A stretch of 64,000 nt of DNA, taken from NCBI GenBank assembly GCA_963809695.1, contig CAWEKI010000010.1, positions 646,148-710,147 of the forward strand, written 5' to 3'. Position numbers and translations under genes: made by a program. This document shows positions 54,031 through 63,779 of the stretch, piece by piece. How positions within the stretch are numbered: the first letter of the stretch is position 1; each line of letters begins with the position of its first letter. This DNA is from JAGDMJ01 sp963809695 (GTDB lineage Bacteria > Bacteroidota > Ignavibacteria > UBA10030 > UBA6906). The notes under the pieces are model-generated. The model saw only the letters and a program-made list of their open reading frames with translations, had not been told where the DNA came from and did not search any database.

Positions 54031-57000
54031 TCAGGACCCGCCAAAGACGAGCCGGACCCGCGTTCCAGCGCCGGGCGACGATTGCACTTCGCAGACTCCT
54101 TTGATCTGGGCCAACCGCATGGTCATGTTTTCGAGCCCATTGCCAGAGGAAGAGCGCGTCCCAGGTGAAAATCCCCTCCCATTATCCTCAATAAGAATCT
54201 CGATGCTGGTCCCGGTGTGCCGCAGTGTGATCACGGCTTCGGTTGCGAATGAGTGCTTCACGATATTATGAAGGCTTTCTTTGACAGCCAGAAAGATATT
54301 GCGCCTGGCTTCAGCGGAAAGACGTATGTCCGGGACTGTTTCGGGGAAATTGCAGTGACAGCGAATAGGGCTCGCCGTGAAGTATTGCACTGCATAGTGC
54401 CGAATATACGCTACGAGGTTCTCGAGCGGATCATTCTTGGGGTTGATCGCCCAAACGATCTGGTTGATACTCTGTGTGACTTCTCGCGATCGATCAGAGA
54501 TCTTCTGAATATGGGGATCTGCATTGTGTGGGCCGTCGGATTCCTTCTTCACCAACTCTGTTAAAATGGTGATTTCTGACAGGGCTGAACCCACTTCATC
54601 GTGCATATCCTGCGAGATCCGGAGTCTCTCACGCTCCAGCGCCCGCTCTTGTTCCAGAAGCTCGATTCGCCTTTTCAGTTTCCTCATCTCGACATATCGA
54701 ATAGCGCCCCCGATGACGAGGAACATTGTGATGATAGCAAGGCTGCGAAACCACCACCTCGCCCAGAACGGCGGCACAATCTTTACAAGAATTGACGTCC
54801 CCATTTCATTCCACACACCGTCGTTGTTCGATCCCTTCACCCTGAAGACGTATTCGCCGGGATCCAGGTGCGGGTACCCGGCGTAACGACGGGTCCCTGA
54901 TTGCACCCAGCCAGTATCAATTCCCTCCATCTTGTATGCGTACTGGTTTTTTTCGGGGCTGATATAGCTGAGAGCAGCAAACTCGAATGAAATGGAATTA
55001 TCCCGGTAGGATAGATTCACCTCATTGCTCAACGGTGCCGGTTCTTCAAACAACCTGAACTGGGTCACAACGATCGGCGGGACATAGGGGTTATCCCGTA
55101 TACTGTCCGGGTGAAACCGGGTGAGCCCCTTCCCTCCAAAGTACATCTCTCCATTTATTGTTCTGCATCCGCTCCGGATCCGGATTGCGTTGCCTGCGAG
55201 CCCATAGGAGACGTCGTAATTCTTGAAGCGCATCGTCTTCGGGTCAAACTTCGAAATACCCCTGCCCGTGCCAAGCCAGAGGTTGCCATGGTCATCTTCA
55301 ATAATCTTGCCAACCGGATCGTCTGGCAACCCATCCCTTACAGTAAAATGTGTGAAGGTCCCGGCTGTCCGATCAAACCTATCCAGCCCGATCGCTCCAA
55401 CCCACAACGTGCCCATTTTGTCTTGATAAATCGCGCATACTACGTCAGCGCTCAAGCTCGCCGGGTTCCTCGGGTCATACCTGTATCGAACGGCCGTTTT
55501 CTTTGTTGGGTCATAACAAAGCAACCCATCCTCCCACGTGCCAATCCAGAGCAAACCATCTGCATCCTCGAAAAGAGTTTCTATATCGCTGCCTCCCTCC
55601 TGAACACGCCTGACAGAGTGTGTGCCAGAATCGACTGCATAGAAACCTCCATCCGTTGTCCCCATCCAGAATTGGCCATCCCGGGTCTCAATCAAACAAT
55701 ACACGACCTGCCGAAACATGAGGCCCACGGAATCGTGAAAGCTGGTAGTCTGACCCAAGTGATCGCGCTTGTACAAGCCACCAGAGTATTTGCCGATCCA
55801 CAGATTACCCTCCCGGTCATCGAAGAGAGGGTAAGAATCTCTGTCGATCGGTTGACGATGAAATGACTCTGTCTTCGGATCAAACTTTTGCCACTCATTC
55901 GTCGCATGGACCCACATCCTGTCGGCATTATCTGCAAACACTTGAGGATAAGTTGACAGGGGGGCCTGATCATCATATGGATAGCTCGTGAAGGGGGGCT
56001 TTGCCCGATTCAGTTTGTTCACCCCTTTGTCCGGGGTTGATACCCAGATTGTGCCGGACCTCTCACAGTACACCGAATAAATGCCGTTGCTGCTCAAGCT
56101 TCCGGGATCTTTTTCATTGTGAACATAATGAGTGAAGCTCTTGGTCCTCTTATCGAAGACGTTTACTCCATGAAGGTACGTGCCTACCCACAATTGCCCG
56201 GCTTTGTCCTCGGATATGGAACTGACCTCGTTGCTGCTGAGGCTTCGTGGATCCTTAGGATCGTGAGCATACTGAGTGAACCTTCCGGTCCTTTGATCAA
56301 ACGCTACTAATCCTGCGCCGCCACCCAACCAGAGTATGCCTGAGGCATCTTCGTAGATTGAATGTATCCAATTCTCAAAGCGATTCAGGTGACTGAAATC
56401 GTCCCGGTAGTGGATGAACTTTCCGGAGTTCTTATCAAATCTGTTCAGGCCACGATTTGTTCCAATCCAGAGGGATCCTGCCCTGTCTTCACAAATGGCC
56501 TGGATCGAATTGTCAATGCCGCCCCCGGGATTAGTGCTATCATCACGAAAGCATGTAAACTTCCCCGTAGACCGGTCAAAAAGGTTGAGCCCGTCGTCAG
56601 TGCCAATCCACAGAAGACCTTCCCTGTCTTCGTGAATTGAGATGACAGAGTTGCCCCGTTTGGCTTCAAGACCCGATGGATGAGGTAGGTAATGGGTAAA
56701 CTTCCCTGACGAGCGGTCAAGCTCGTCCAGTCCCCCCTTGGTGCCCACCCAGATATTTCCCGCTTTATCTTCGCAGAGAGTATTGACAAATGCGTTAGCA
56801 AGACTTGCCGTGTCATCCGGATCGTGTTTGTACGATGTGAAGGTGTAACCGTCGTATCGGTCAATTCCCTCAAAGCAGCCGAACCAGAGATAGCCGATCC
56901 TATCCTGATAGATGCACGGAACGGCCGATCCCGACATCCCCTGGTCTCTGGAGAAATGCTCGAAGGTGAGTTTCGCGTTCTGGGAGCGAGCTAAAGGAAG

Positions 57001-57075
57001 GATACAAAGAAGGACCGCTACAAAGAAGGATGCCTTTAATCTCTGTGAGATGACGTGCTGGTTCCTTTTCCACAT
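54031..57075 (-). CDS. Propeller sensor histidine kinase (HisKA_3 type)
   Basis: A 1014-residue sensor. A signal/anchor (KASFFVAVLLCILPLARSQ) leads to Reg_prop propellers (about 35-720), Y_Y_Y (about 730-800), a transmembrane helix (FRSLAIITMFLVIGGAIRYV), a HisKA_3 dimer box with the phosphorylated His in ISQDMHDEVGSALSEI, and HATPase (VKESLHNIVKH, IEDNGRGFSPG, GNGLENMTMRL). It partners the NarL regulator downstream. The extracellular and Y_Y_Y part is nearly the same as that of the hybrid at 37726, whereas the cytoplasmic part is of an unrelated kinase class. ATG at 57075 gives MWKRNQ before the anchor; a longer start at 57108 is possible. Confidence 0.94.
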   Translation of the reverse strand: MWKRNQHVISQRLKASFFVAVLLCILPLARSQNAKLTFEHFSRDQGMSGSAVPCIYQDRIGYLWFGCFEGIDRYDGYTFTSYKHDPDDTASLANAFVNTLCEDKAGNIWVGTKGGLDELDRSSGKFTHYLPHPSGLEAKRGNSVISIHEDREGLLWIGTDDGLNLFDRSTGKFTCFRDDSTNPGGGIDNSIQAICEDRAGSLWIGTNRGLNRFDKNSGKFIHYRDDFSHLNRFENWIHSIYEDASGILWLGGGAGLVAFDQRTGRFTQYAHDPKDPRSLSSNEVSSISEDKAGQLWVGTYLHGVNVFDKRTKSFTHYVHNEKDPGSLSSNGIYSVYCERSGTIWVSTPDKGVNKLNRAKPPFTSYPYDDQAPLSTYPQVFADNADRMWVHATNEWQKFDPKTESFHRQPIDRDSYPLFDDREGNLWIGKYSGGLYKRDHLGQTTSFHDSVGLMFRQVVYCLIETRDGQFWMGTTDGGFYAVDSGTHSVRRVQEGGSDIETLFEDADGLLWIGTWEDGLLCYDPTKKTAVRYRYDPRNPASLSADVVCAIYQDKMGTLWVGAIGLDRFDRTAGTFTHFTVRDGLPDDPVGKIIEDDHGNLWLGTGRGISKFDPKTMRFKNYDVSYGLAGNAIRIRSGCRTINGEMYFGGKGLTRFHPDSIRDNPYVPPIVVTQFRLFEEPAPLSNEVNLSYRDNSISFEFAALSYISPEKNQYAYKMEGIDTGWVQSGTRRYAGYPHLDPGEYVFRVKGSNNDGVWNEMGTSILVKIVPPFWARWWFRSLAIITMFLVIGGAIRYVEMRKLKRRIELLEQERALERERLRISQDMHDEVGSALSEITILTELVKKESDGPHNADPHIQKISDRSREVTQSINQIVWAINPKNDPLENLVAYIRHYAVQYFTASPIRCHCNFPETVPDIRLSAEARRNIFLAVKESLHNIVKHSFATEAVITLRHTGTSIEILIEDNGRGFSPGTRSSSGNGLENMTMRLAQIKGVCEVQSSPGAGTRVRLVFGGS

Positions 57076-57690
57076 GAAGCCCACTATCATTCGAAAACTC
57101 ACTTCCATTCCCAGCCGTCCATTGTGCTGTCGGCATGCACAGCACTGATGGTCGAGGCCCCAGTAAAACCTGCATTTTCACGAAGCGACGCCTTCAGATG
57201 AATATCGTCGCAAGGGCGAAAACGGGAGGGATTTCGGTCGCTCAGAGCCTTCTGGAGCGCAAAACGAGGGCTAGTCGTAATAAGTTCCGAAAGTAACCGG
57301 TTTTACCCGTGAAAGCCAGATTTCAGGAAAAAAGGTATCCCGGTCGCATGCGTTCATCGTTCTCCGCGACAAGTTATCCGCTTTGATCCGGCAGAACTAG
57401 ATTCCCGAGGTCAAGCCTAAGCCCTCGAGTTTCGCCTTGGTAATGTCCTTGGGAAGCCCTTGGCCTGCGTACTCTGCAAAAGAAAGTTTCGTCTGCCACC
57501 GTGAATCAAATTGCAGCCGACCTACTCAAATGCTCGATGGATCGCATGTGTTCGGAGGCAGAAAGACTGCTTGGTTACGGAAAAAAGGAAGGCGAAATTG
57601 AGGAAGTCGTTGGGTGTCCCCTCACAGTATCTCGAATGATCTCCTCGGGATGCGGACATCTGCGGCTTGGGCAACCGCGGGGCATTAAAC
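54804..57690. repeat. Duplicated sensor-plus-upstream block, copy 2
   Basis: Counterpart of 39518-42430. Similarity starts in the Y_Y_Y domain and continues through the propeller and about 600 bp beyond the start codon, then stops near 57690. Confidence 0.85.
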
Positions 57691-57880
57691 TCGACGTAGA
57701 ATTGCCGTGAGGTTAGAAAATCAGCTTCGTTAAAGAATTGCGGCGAATCTGAATTCCTTTGAGGGATTTCGCTGCCACTTCTGATGCCGCCGTTAGCAGA
57801 GCTTTTAGCAGAGGGATTGTGAAACGAATATAACCTAAACAGAGGCAGTTGTCAATATCCGAAAGAACAACTTGCCGGGA
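57076..57880. other. Upstream region of the second sensor
   Basis: No supported gene. It holds the conserved 0.5 kb of the duplicated block, a short plus-strand frame shared with the first copy (around 57501-57620), the phrase CTTGGGCAACCGCGGGGCAT near 57666 that recurs near 63960, and a partial repeat R. Confidence 0.5.
57735..57815. repeat. Repeat R, partial copy 3
   Basis: Keeps only the right third of the R element (GAGGGATTTC, GCTGCCACTTCTGATGCCG, CGTTAGCAGA) seen in full at 33984 and 48357. Confidence 0.65.
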
Positions 57881-58159
57881 TCAGGAGTTTCCCCGGGAAG
57901 CCTCCTTGAGAATGGCGTTATCAATCGTCAGAACGGCAATCACCTTGCGTAAGCGCGTGTTCTCGGCTTCCATTTCCTTCAGGCGCTTCGGCTGGTCAAT
58001 GCTTAACCCTCCGTATGCTTTGCGCCAGCGGTAGTACGTCACATCTGGAATTTGCAGATGCCGACAGACTTCAGCAACCGTTTGGCCCTTCCCCACAAGG
58101 ACATCAGCTTCCCGAAGCTTCGAAACAATCTGTTCTGCAGTGTACTTCTTGCCCCTCAT
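57881..58159 (-). CDS. IS3-family transposase OrfA
   Basis: A 92-residue OrfA with the expected helix-turn-helix of IS3/IS407-type elements: YTAEQIVSKLREADVLVGKG and VTYYRWRKAYGGLSIDQPKR, followed by a leucine-zipper-like tail (EMEAENTRLRKVIAVLTID). It normally joins OrfB by frameshift to make the active transposase. Since no OrfB follows, it is probably non-functional on its own. AAGGAA lies before the ATG. Confidence 0.9.
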   Translation of the reverse strand: MRGKKYTAEQIVSKLREADVLVGKGQTVAEVCRHLQIPDVTYYRWRKAYGGLSIDQPKRLKEMEAENTRLRKVIAVLTIDNAILKEASRGNS

Positions 58160-58221
58160 TATGCATTCCTTTGATCCAATTTACAAAATACGAATTGGAT
58201 CGATCTGAGGGGGGCGGGTCA
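57881..58221 (-). mobile_element. IS3-family element remnant, left end plus OrfA
   Basis: Starts at 58221 with a terminal inverted repeat beginning TGACCCGCCCCC on the minus strand, followed by an intact OrfA (next entry). OrfB and the right end are missing. A second copy of the same left end is at 63635. The IR matches that copy in most positions. Confidence 0.85.
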
Positions 58222-58259
58222 CAAGCACCCATACAAAAATCTGACTTACATCTTTACAG

Positions 58260-61200
58260 TTATTTGACCACTACATTGTTTGGTATTAGCGGAGAAGTAA
58301 CATTCCATTGATTCGGTTTCGCAAAACCATGCCCTGGTAGTGCTGGTACGCTCAGAACAACAGCAGGCGATATTGCACCCACAGTTCCGCTATTTACTTG
58401 TAAAACCAAATTTGGAAAAGCCGCTGAGTACACAACAAAACCAGTATTCAGCGCTAATACATTATTGCCCGGCACCAACTTCCATTTTTGAAGATTAGGA
58501 TCCCGCGATCCAACAGAACCGAATGGCAATTTCAAATTTTGCTCAACTGGATAAACCGGCACAGCATTGGCAAGGTGATGGATTGACTTTCCGGAAAAAA
58601 GGACGGTAACAAACAGTCCTGCAAAAGTTCGGATATACACAAACCCGTCTCCGGCATCTTCAAACTTGAATTTTTGCGAATCGGGAATGTTAAAAGCGTT
58701 GGCAGGGCTTGGATCTAGCAAAGCATGAAGCGAACGATCCCCGTCGTGAACATTCAAATTCATTTTCGTATTCTCATAATCCAAAGTATATGGAACGAAT
58801 GGCAAGAATTGATCAGTGCTTTTTTCCATCTCAGTGCTCAACACCTCTGAAAGATCATGCGCCGCAGCATACCTTGCACCCATGTATGGCGGTTTTTGAC
58901 TCAAAAATCTTCTTGCAATAGTTTTTAAAATCGATGTGTGATCAAAATGAAGGCTGTCGTTAGAAATTGCTGACTTCATCAATTCGTTTTCATTTATGGG
59001 ACGATTAATTGCTGTGCTATCGTGTCCAAACACAGATCCGCGCTTTATCCAGGGCGAAACAACAAAAGTTGGAACACGCAGACCAGTAGTCTTTGGCAAT
59101 TCTGGCGATACTTGTGCTGCAGCAGGAGGCGGCACATGGTCATAAAATCCGCCATGCTCATCATAGGTGATAATCAGAAGGGTCTTTTCCCAATTCGGAC
59201 TAGCACGAACAATGCCTACCAAATCGTCAATGAATTTTTGGCTGTTGCGTATATCAGAAGGTGGTTCATCGCAAAAACTGTCTGGTGGAAAATCCTTAAA
59301 ATGAGGATCGATAAAACTCACCGAAGGAAGGCTGCCGGATAAGGCAAGATTAGCAAAGCCGAATTCCGGGTCGTTAAAGCTGACCACGTTTTGCGCGTCA
59401 AAAGTATGCCGCTCAAAAAGCCGCAACTGGCAGGGGCTGTGCTCGAAATATTTCCACGAAACGCCCTGTTCCGACAAATGATCGAATATAGTGTCTGTAA
59501 ATAAGAAAGTTGAAGCATTATCAGTAGCATAATCCCATAAGCCCCATGGGTCTATATTCGGCCTGCCGGTTAGTTGAAAAAATCGGTTGGGGAATGTTTC
59601 GCCGGGAAAGGAACAAAACCAGCGATGACAAATAGCAAATTCTCGTGCCAGCGCATCATAGGTCGGCACATTGTCGTAGCTATGGTAGCCCATCACCCGG
59701 TGTGCCAACGTGTTTCCATACTCATCGGCATAGACCTGCGCAAATCCGTCCATACTACCGCCATCCACTGCTGCTGCAATTGGTTCAAAACTGTTCGATG
59801 GTCCCGGTGAAAAAATAGTGTCTCCGTAGGGAAAACGGAAGGGTTTTATCGTTCTTCCATTGCACACATTGAACTCGCCTCCCTTGAGGCCATCCACGTC
59901 GGCGCGGTTCATTCCTCCATTTTCGTACGGGAGACTCAGATATCCCAACATATGATCGAATGAGCGGTTTTCCATCGTAAGCACAATGATGTGATCGATG
60001 TTTGCCAAAGTGCCCGGGTCGAGTGGTCCCCCGGACCAATTTGTCTTGCAGGGCAGCGGGAACTGAAAGTTGTTTTGTGGCCCGATATAATCCAATGTCA
60101 AAACGCCATTATTCAAAGCCAACCCTGTAAGCCTGCAAGGGTTGGGATAGGGTAGCGGCCCGCTACTGGCGCTGTTCACCACGCCGCCCATCAGCACCGA
60201 ACTTGCCAGTGAATTCAAAGTGTCTCTGGCACCCATAAGCTTGTTTTGCGCCATTCCGCTGATAGTATCACCCAGGTAACTTTTTAATTTATCAATACTT
60301 AAAATGGTGCCCAGCGAAAGCGACGTAACTGCCCCAATCGGACCTAACAACGCGCCACCAATAAGGCCGGCAATGGCACCTATCACTAATGCGACTACAT
60401 TGATCAAGAGGGAGAAAGAAATGTCGTCATCAAGTTTAAACTCGTACACCTTGTCAAGCAAGTTTTGTACGAGGTCATCGTAACTTGCAAATCCACCACT
60501 ACCGGGACCAATTGTGCCACTGATTTGGTTTCCTAAGAAAATCCCATTGTAATACCACAAAGGCTGATTGCCCTGCAGATGAAGTGTTAATTGTATTTTT
60601 CTAATATCCTGCAACCATGCCATCAAATCCACCACCCCATTGTCAAGGTCCGGTCTCAAAGTAAGCTTCGTTTTTAGATATAGCTGGGTAATATCGACGC
60701 TTGCATCGCCGGTAACTTCTTCGGGTGCGTCCGTTTCAAAGTCGATTCTAAGATGTAAGGGAGTCTGGAGATCGTCAGTAATGATTGGCAGACTCAATGA
60801 TTGCAGGTTAAGATCATTTACCTGCTCTTGCACCAGGGAGCCCAAGTGATACTTGTTGAAGAACGTCTGCATATCGCTCATTGTGTGTGAGTATTCAATA
60901 CCCATGTGGGCGTTTGGCCCCAATATTATATTGGGTGGTGGCGGAGCATTGTCAATATGCTGTAGGTCACTATAAGATCTGGGCGCAGCATAGTCGTCGT
61001 TTGTCTGAAAAGTAAATCCCAAGGATCTTATCAAATCATTGGTATTATTAAGGCAGATTTTCACCATTGAATCCGGGCTGTCTTTTACCTGCCGGCTAAG
61101 AAAAAAATCATACAGTTTTTGACTTACATACTTCAGTGAAATGGTTTTGTGCCGAACTATAGGAGAAAAAGTCAATGATGCTTGAGGGTTATTTTTGATA

Positions 61201-63314
61201 GGTCGGCCGCTATAGACCCCCATGTGCTTGGGGTGAGCGTTTTCTAAAATAACACCCGAAGTGTTCCAGACGTACGGCTGGGTGTTGCCGAAATAGAAGG
61301 TAACCGAATAATCGAAGATCCAGGTTTCGTCATCATCCTTAGGAATGATATGAATATATACAACCGGCAAAACAATCTCGTGTAAGTAGATGTTGTTCGC
61401 TGCAATGGGCAATTCGAAGAGATTGACGCTCGGGTCATCAAATTTCTGATTGGGGGCAATGTCTGAAACCACTGAAATGTCCTGGCTTGCCGAACTGGAT
61501 TTCCGGTTGACAATGTGGATGTTGACAGCCGTGGTTTCGCTTTTATCGTTGTTATGTGTTTTGAATTCAATCGTTGCACGGGTCAGAAGAGGCCCTTTGT
61601 CTTGTACCAGGGGTTTGGTGGGCTGTTGGGTTGGGTTCAGTTCAGTGCCGATTCCTGCATAACTGGGATTGTCCTGGTCCATGATAACCCCGGTGATGCC
61701 ATTCACGTTCGAACCAAATGGCGGCAATTGCGTTCCATCGTCCAGCGTTATGGTTACGGTATATTCAAATTTCCAGGTGTCATCACCCCTTGGAATAATA
61801 AAAACAAATATTTGCGGAAGATTGAGCTCTTCCACCGGGATGGGCTTTTTGCGCAGTACAATATTTACCCGCCTCGTATCGCCATCGCCAAAACCGCCTC
61901 CCACATTTGCACACAGTGCACACCCCAGGTAAGGATTTTTTTCATACCAGTTATTCTCTGCATCTGCATAGTCTTGTATATGCTGCGCCAGTGATCCGGG
62001 ATCTCCAGAATCGGAAGTATCGATGTTGCGGTTTTTCATAAAAATGTGAAGTTGTGTTTCATCGTCCAAATCATCGCCTGTCATTTTGAAGTCGACCGTA
62101 ATAGAGCTGACCACCCTCCCAGAAATTCGCCCAAAATCTGCCAGCACAAAATTGGCTGGTTGCAGGAAAGTATTGTCTCCTTTGCCCATGGCTGTATAGA
62201 TACCTGCATCGCCAAAGCCCACAATTCCTGCCTTTCCGGCACCGCCAATATTTGCAACCGTACGTGTGGTGGTATCCATCTTCCAGCCTGTGTCGATACC
62301 AAAATCTGTTGTTGCAAAAAAAGGAGATGCGGAGAGGGTAGTAAAATCTACGGTTAATACCCTCGTGTCACCAAAAGCAATCAGCTGTTTTCGTTGTCCA
62401 TTGCCGATAACATCAGCCAAAAAAACAAGGTAGGATGAAAAATCAATGCTAGGGTCAGATTGGAAAAACCGATACAGGTACCCGAGCGAAACGCCGGCGG
62501 ATCGTGGTATTTGAAAAGTGCCATTGCCAATTCCCCATGCAACGAGAACGTCGCCGTTCTCTCGTGCAACAATGATAGACGCTTTTCCGATGCCGAGAAT
62601 ATCGCCAACAAGCCGCAGGTGTTTATTTACGCGCCAGCCCTGGTTATAACCTAATTCAACAAGGCCCATCTTTACCGGGTAAAAAGTGCCATCCCCTTTA
62701 TTCATGGCCACATACACACCTGCATCGCCAAAGCCAATTATATCGGGCTTGCCGTCTCCGTCTAAATCCACCACATACCTTGGATGTTTTTCAACCCGCC
62801 ATCCCTGGTTAAACCCAAAATCTGCAAGAATATATTGCGCCGGATAAAAAGTGCCATCCCCTTTGTTCATGGCTGTCCACACGCCATCGTCTCCAAAACC
62901 AATAATGTCTGCTTTGCCATTTCCATTTAAATCCACCACATATCTTGGATGTTTTTCTACACGCCAAGCCTGGTTGTACCCAAAATCTCCAACAACAAGT
63001 TCTACCGGCAGAAAAGTACCGTCACCATTGCCCCTGGCAACATACACACCAGCATCGCCAAAGCCAATAATATCAGGATAACCACTTCCTGTAAGGTTCG
63101 CTAAAAAACGTGCATGCTTTTTAATTGACCAGCCCGTTGCTATGCAGAAATCGTTAATGCCAACATTGGGTGGGCTGAAATTCCCGTTTCCGTCGTTTAA
63201 AGAAACCCATACCCCATCATAGCCAAAGCCAAGAATATCTGCCGCATGGTTACCAGTAAGATCAACGGCAATCCTGGGGCAGTCAGCGCCCCAACTTTGA
63301 TAGGTCCAGCTCAT
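58260..63314 (-). CDS. Giant FG-GAP/phospholipase C-like protein (1684 aa)
   Basis: Residues about 1-400 are seven to eight FG-GAP/VCBS blades (DIIGFGDDGVWTAMNKGDGT and variants). Two related beta modules follow (about 405-545 and 565-705; PQIFVFIIPRGDDTWKFEYT and VYIHIIPKDDDETWIFDYS). A Gly/Ala-rich hydrophobic double segment lies at about 967-1008 (LVIGAIAGLIGGALLGPIGA). The phosphoesterase (phospholipase C / acid phosphatase family) occupies about 1100-1475, with IVLTMENRSFDHMLGYLS, FPGETFPNRFFQLTGR and IITYDEHGGFYDHVPPP. A beta-rich C-terminus follows. No signal peptide or T9SS tail. ATG at 63314 has AGAGAG upstream; the frame open before it belongs to an IS3 OrfB fragment. The DNA is AT-richer than neighbouring genes and flanked by IS remnants, so it is likely acquired. 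Confidence 0.88.
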   Translation of the reverse strand: MSWTYQSWGADCPRIAVDLTGNHAADILGFGYDGVWVSLNDGNGNFSPPNVGINDFCIATGWSIKKHARFLANLTGSGYPDIIGFGDAGVYVARGNGDGTFLPVELVVGDFGYNQAWRVEKHPRYVVDLNGNGKADIIGFGDDGVWTAMNKGDGTFYPAQYILADFGFNQGWRVEKHPRYVVDLDGDGKPDIIGFGDAGVYVAMNKGDGTFYPVKMGLVELGYNQGWRVNKHLRLVGDILGIGKASIIVARENGDVLVAWGIGNGTFQIPRSAGVSLGYLYRFFQSDPSIDFSSYLVFLADVIGNGQRKQLIAFGDTRVLTVDFTTLSASPFFATTDFGIDTGWKMDTTTRTVANIGGAGKAGIVGFGDAGIYTAMGKGDNTFLQPANFVLADFGRISGRVVSSITVDFKMTGDDLDDETQLHIFMKNRNIDTSDSGDPGSLAQHIQDYADAENNWYEKNPYLGCALCANVGGGFGDGDTRRVNIVLRKKPIPVEELNLPQIFVFIIPRGDDTWKFEYTVTITLDDGTQLPPFGSNVNGITGVIMDQDNPSYAGIGTELNPTQQPTKPLVQDKGPLLTRATIEFKTHNNDKSETTAVNIHIVNRKSSSASQDISVVSDIAPNQKFDDPSVNLFELPIAANNIYLHEIVLPVVYIHIIPKDDDETWIFDYSVTFYFGNTQPYVWNTSGVILENAHPKHMGVYSGRPIKNNPQASLTFSPIVRHKTISLKYVSQKLYDFFLSRQVKDSPDSMVKICLNNTNDLIRSLGFTFQTNDDYAAPRSYSDLQHIDNAPPPPNIILGPNAHMGIEYSHTMSDMQTFFNKYHLGSLVQEQVNDLNLQSLSLPIITDDLQTPLHLRIDFETDAPEEVTGDASVDITQLYLKTKLTLRPDLDNGVVDLMAWLQDIRKIQLTLHLQGNQPLWYYNGIFLGNQISGTIGPGSGGFASYDDLVQNLLDKVYEFKLDDDISFSLLINVVALVIGAIAGLIGGALLGPIGAVTSLSLGTILSIDKLKSYLGDTISGMAQNKLMGARDTLNSLASSVLMGGVVNSASSGPLPYPNPCRLTGLALNNGVLTLDYIGPQNNFQFPLPCKTNWSGGPLDPGTLANIDHIIVLTMENRSFDHMLGYLSLPYENGGMNRADVDGLKGGEFNVCNGRTIKPFRFPYGDTIFSPGPSNSFEPIAAAVDGGSMDGFAQVYADEYGNTLAHRVMGYHSYDNVPTYDALAREFAICHRWFCSFPGETFPNRFFQLTGRPNIDPWGLWDYATDNASTFLFTDTIFDHLSEQGVSWKYFEHSPCQLRLFERHTFDAQNVVSFNDPEFGFANLALSGSLPSVSFIDPHFKDFPPDSFCDEPPSDIRNSQKFIDDLVGIVRASPNWEKTLLIITYDEHGGFYDHVPPPAAAQVSPELPKTTGLRVPTFVVSPWIKRGSVFGHDSTAINRPINENELMKSAISNDSLHFDHTSILKTIARRFLSQKPPYMGARYAAAHDLSEVLSTEMEKSTDQFLPFVPYTLDYENTKMNLNVHDGDRSLHALLDPSPANAFNIPDSQKFKFEDAGDGFVYIRTFAGLFVTVLFSGKSIHHLANAVPVYPVEQNLKLPFGSVGSRDPNLQKWKLVPGNNVLALNTGFVVYSAAFPNLVLQVNSGTVGAISPAVVLSVPALPGHGFAKPNQWNVTSPLIPNNVVVK

Positions 63315-63389
63315 AATACTCTCTATAATTAGTGTATTGAAATAGTGACTCGAAGACGTAATTCCTGTTCCTACACCAATTTCTGGATT

Positions 63390-63635
63390 AGTGCATTGTC
63401 GTTGAACCCTAATAGGCTCGTGACGTTGTGTCGATAGGTATTGGTCGAGCACTCTACAAATGCGACGTTCTGAGTGCCAAAGGCGCTCCTGAATCTCTGC
63501 GACAGCCCCGGCGTTTCTTGGCCGGGCTCAGAGGTTACCCCGGGAAGCCTCCTTGAGAACTTCTTGCCCCTCATTATGCACTCCTTTGATCCAATTTACA
63601 AAATACGAATTGGATTGGTCTCAGGGGGCAGGTCA
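63390..63635 (-). mobile_element. IS3-family remnant, left end with deleted OrfA and OrfB start
   Basis: Begins at 63635 with TGACCTGCCCCC. OrfA has an internal deletion joining its first codons (MRGKK) to its last (AGGCTTCCCGGGG). The following OrfB frame is recognisable (SERRICRVLDQYLSTQRHEP) and runs into the phospholipase gene region. Same orientation as the remnant at 57881. Confidence 0.85.
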
Positions 63636-63779
63636 ATTACAACTCAGTTCAACCACTTGAAGTTAAGTCTACTGTTTGTTGAGAGAAGTCGCCGTGCTCA
63701 TCATGCATAGCCTAGCATGCGCTGGACCGATCAGCTAGGTAGTCAAAAGGACATCGGAAGGGCAACATCGAGCAGAACG

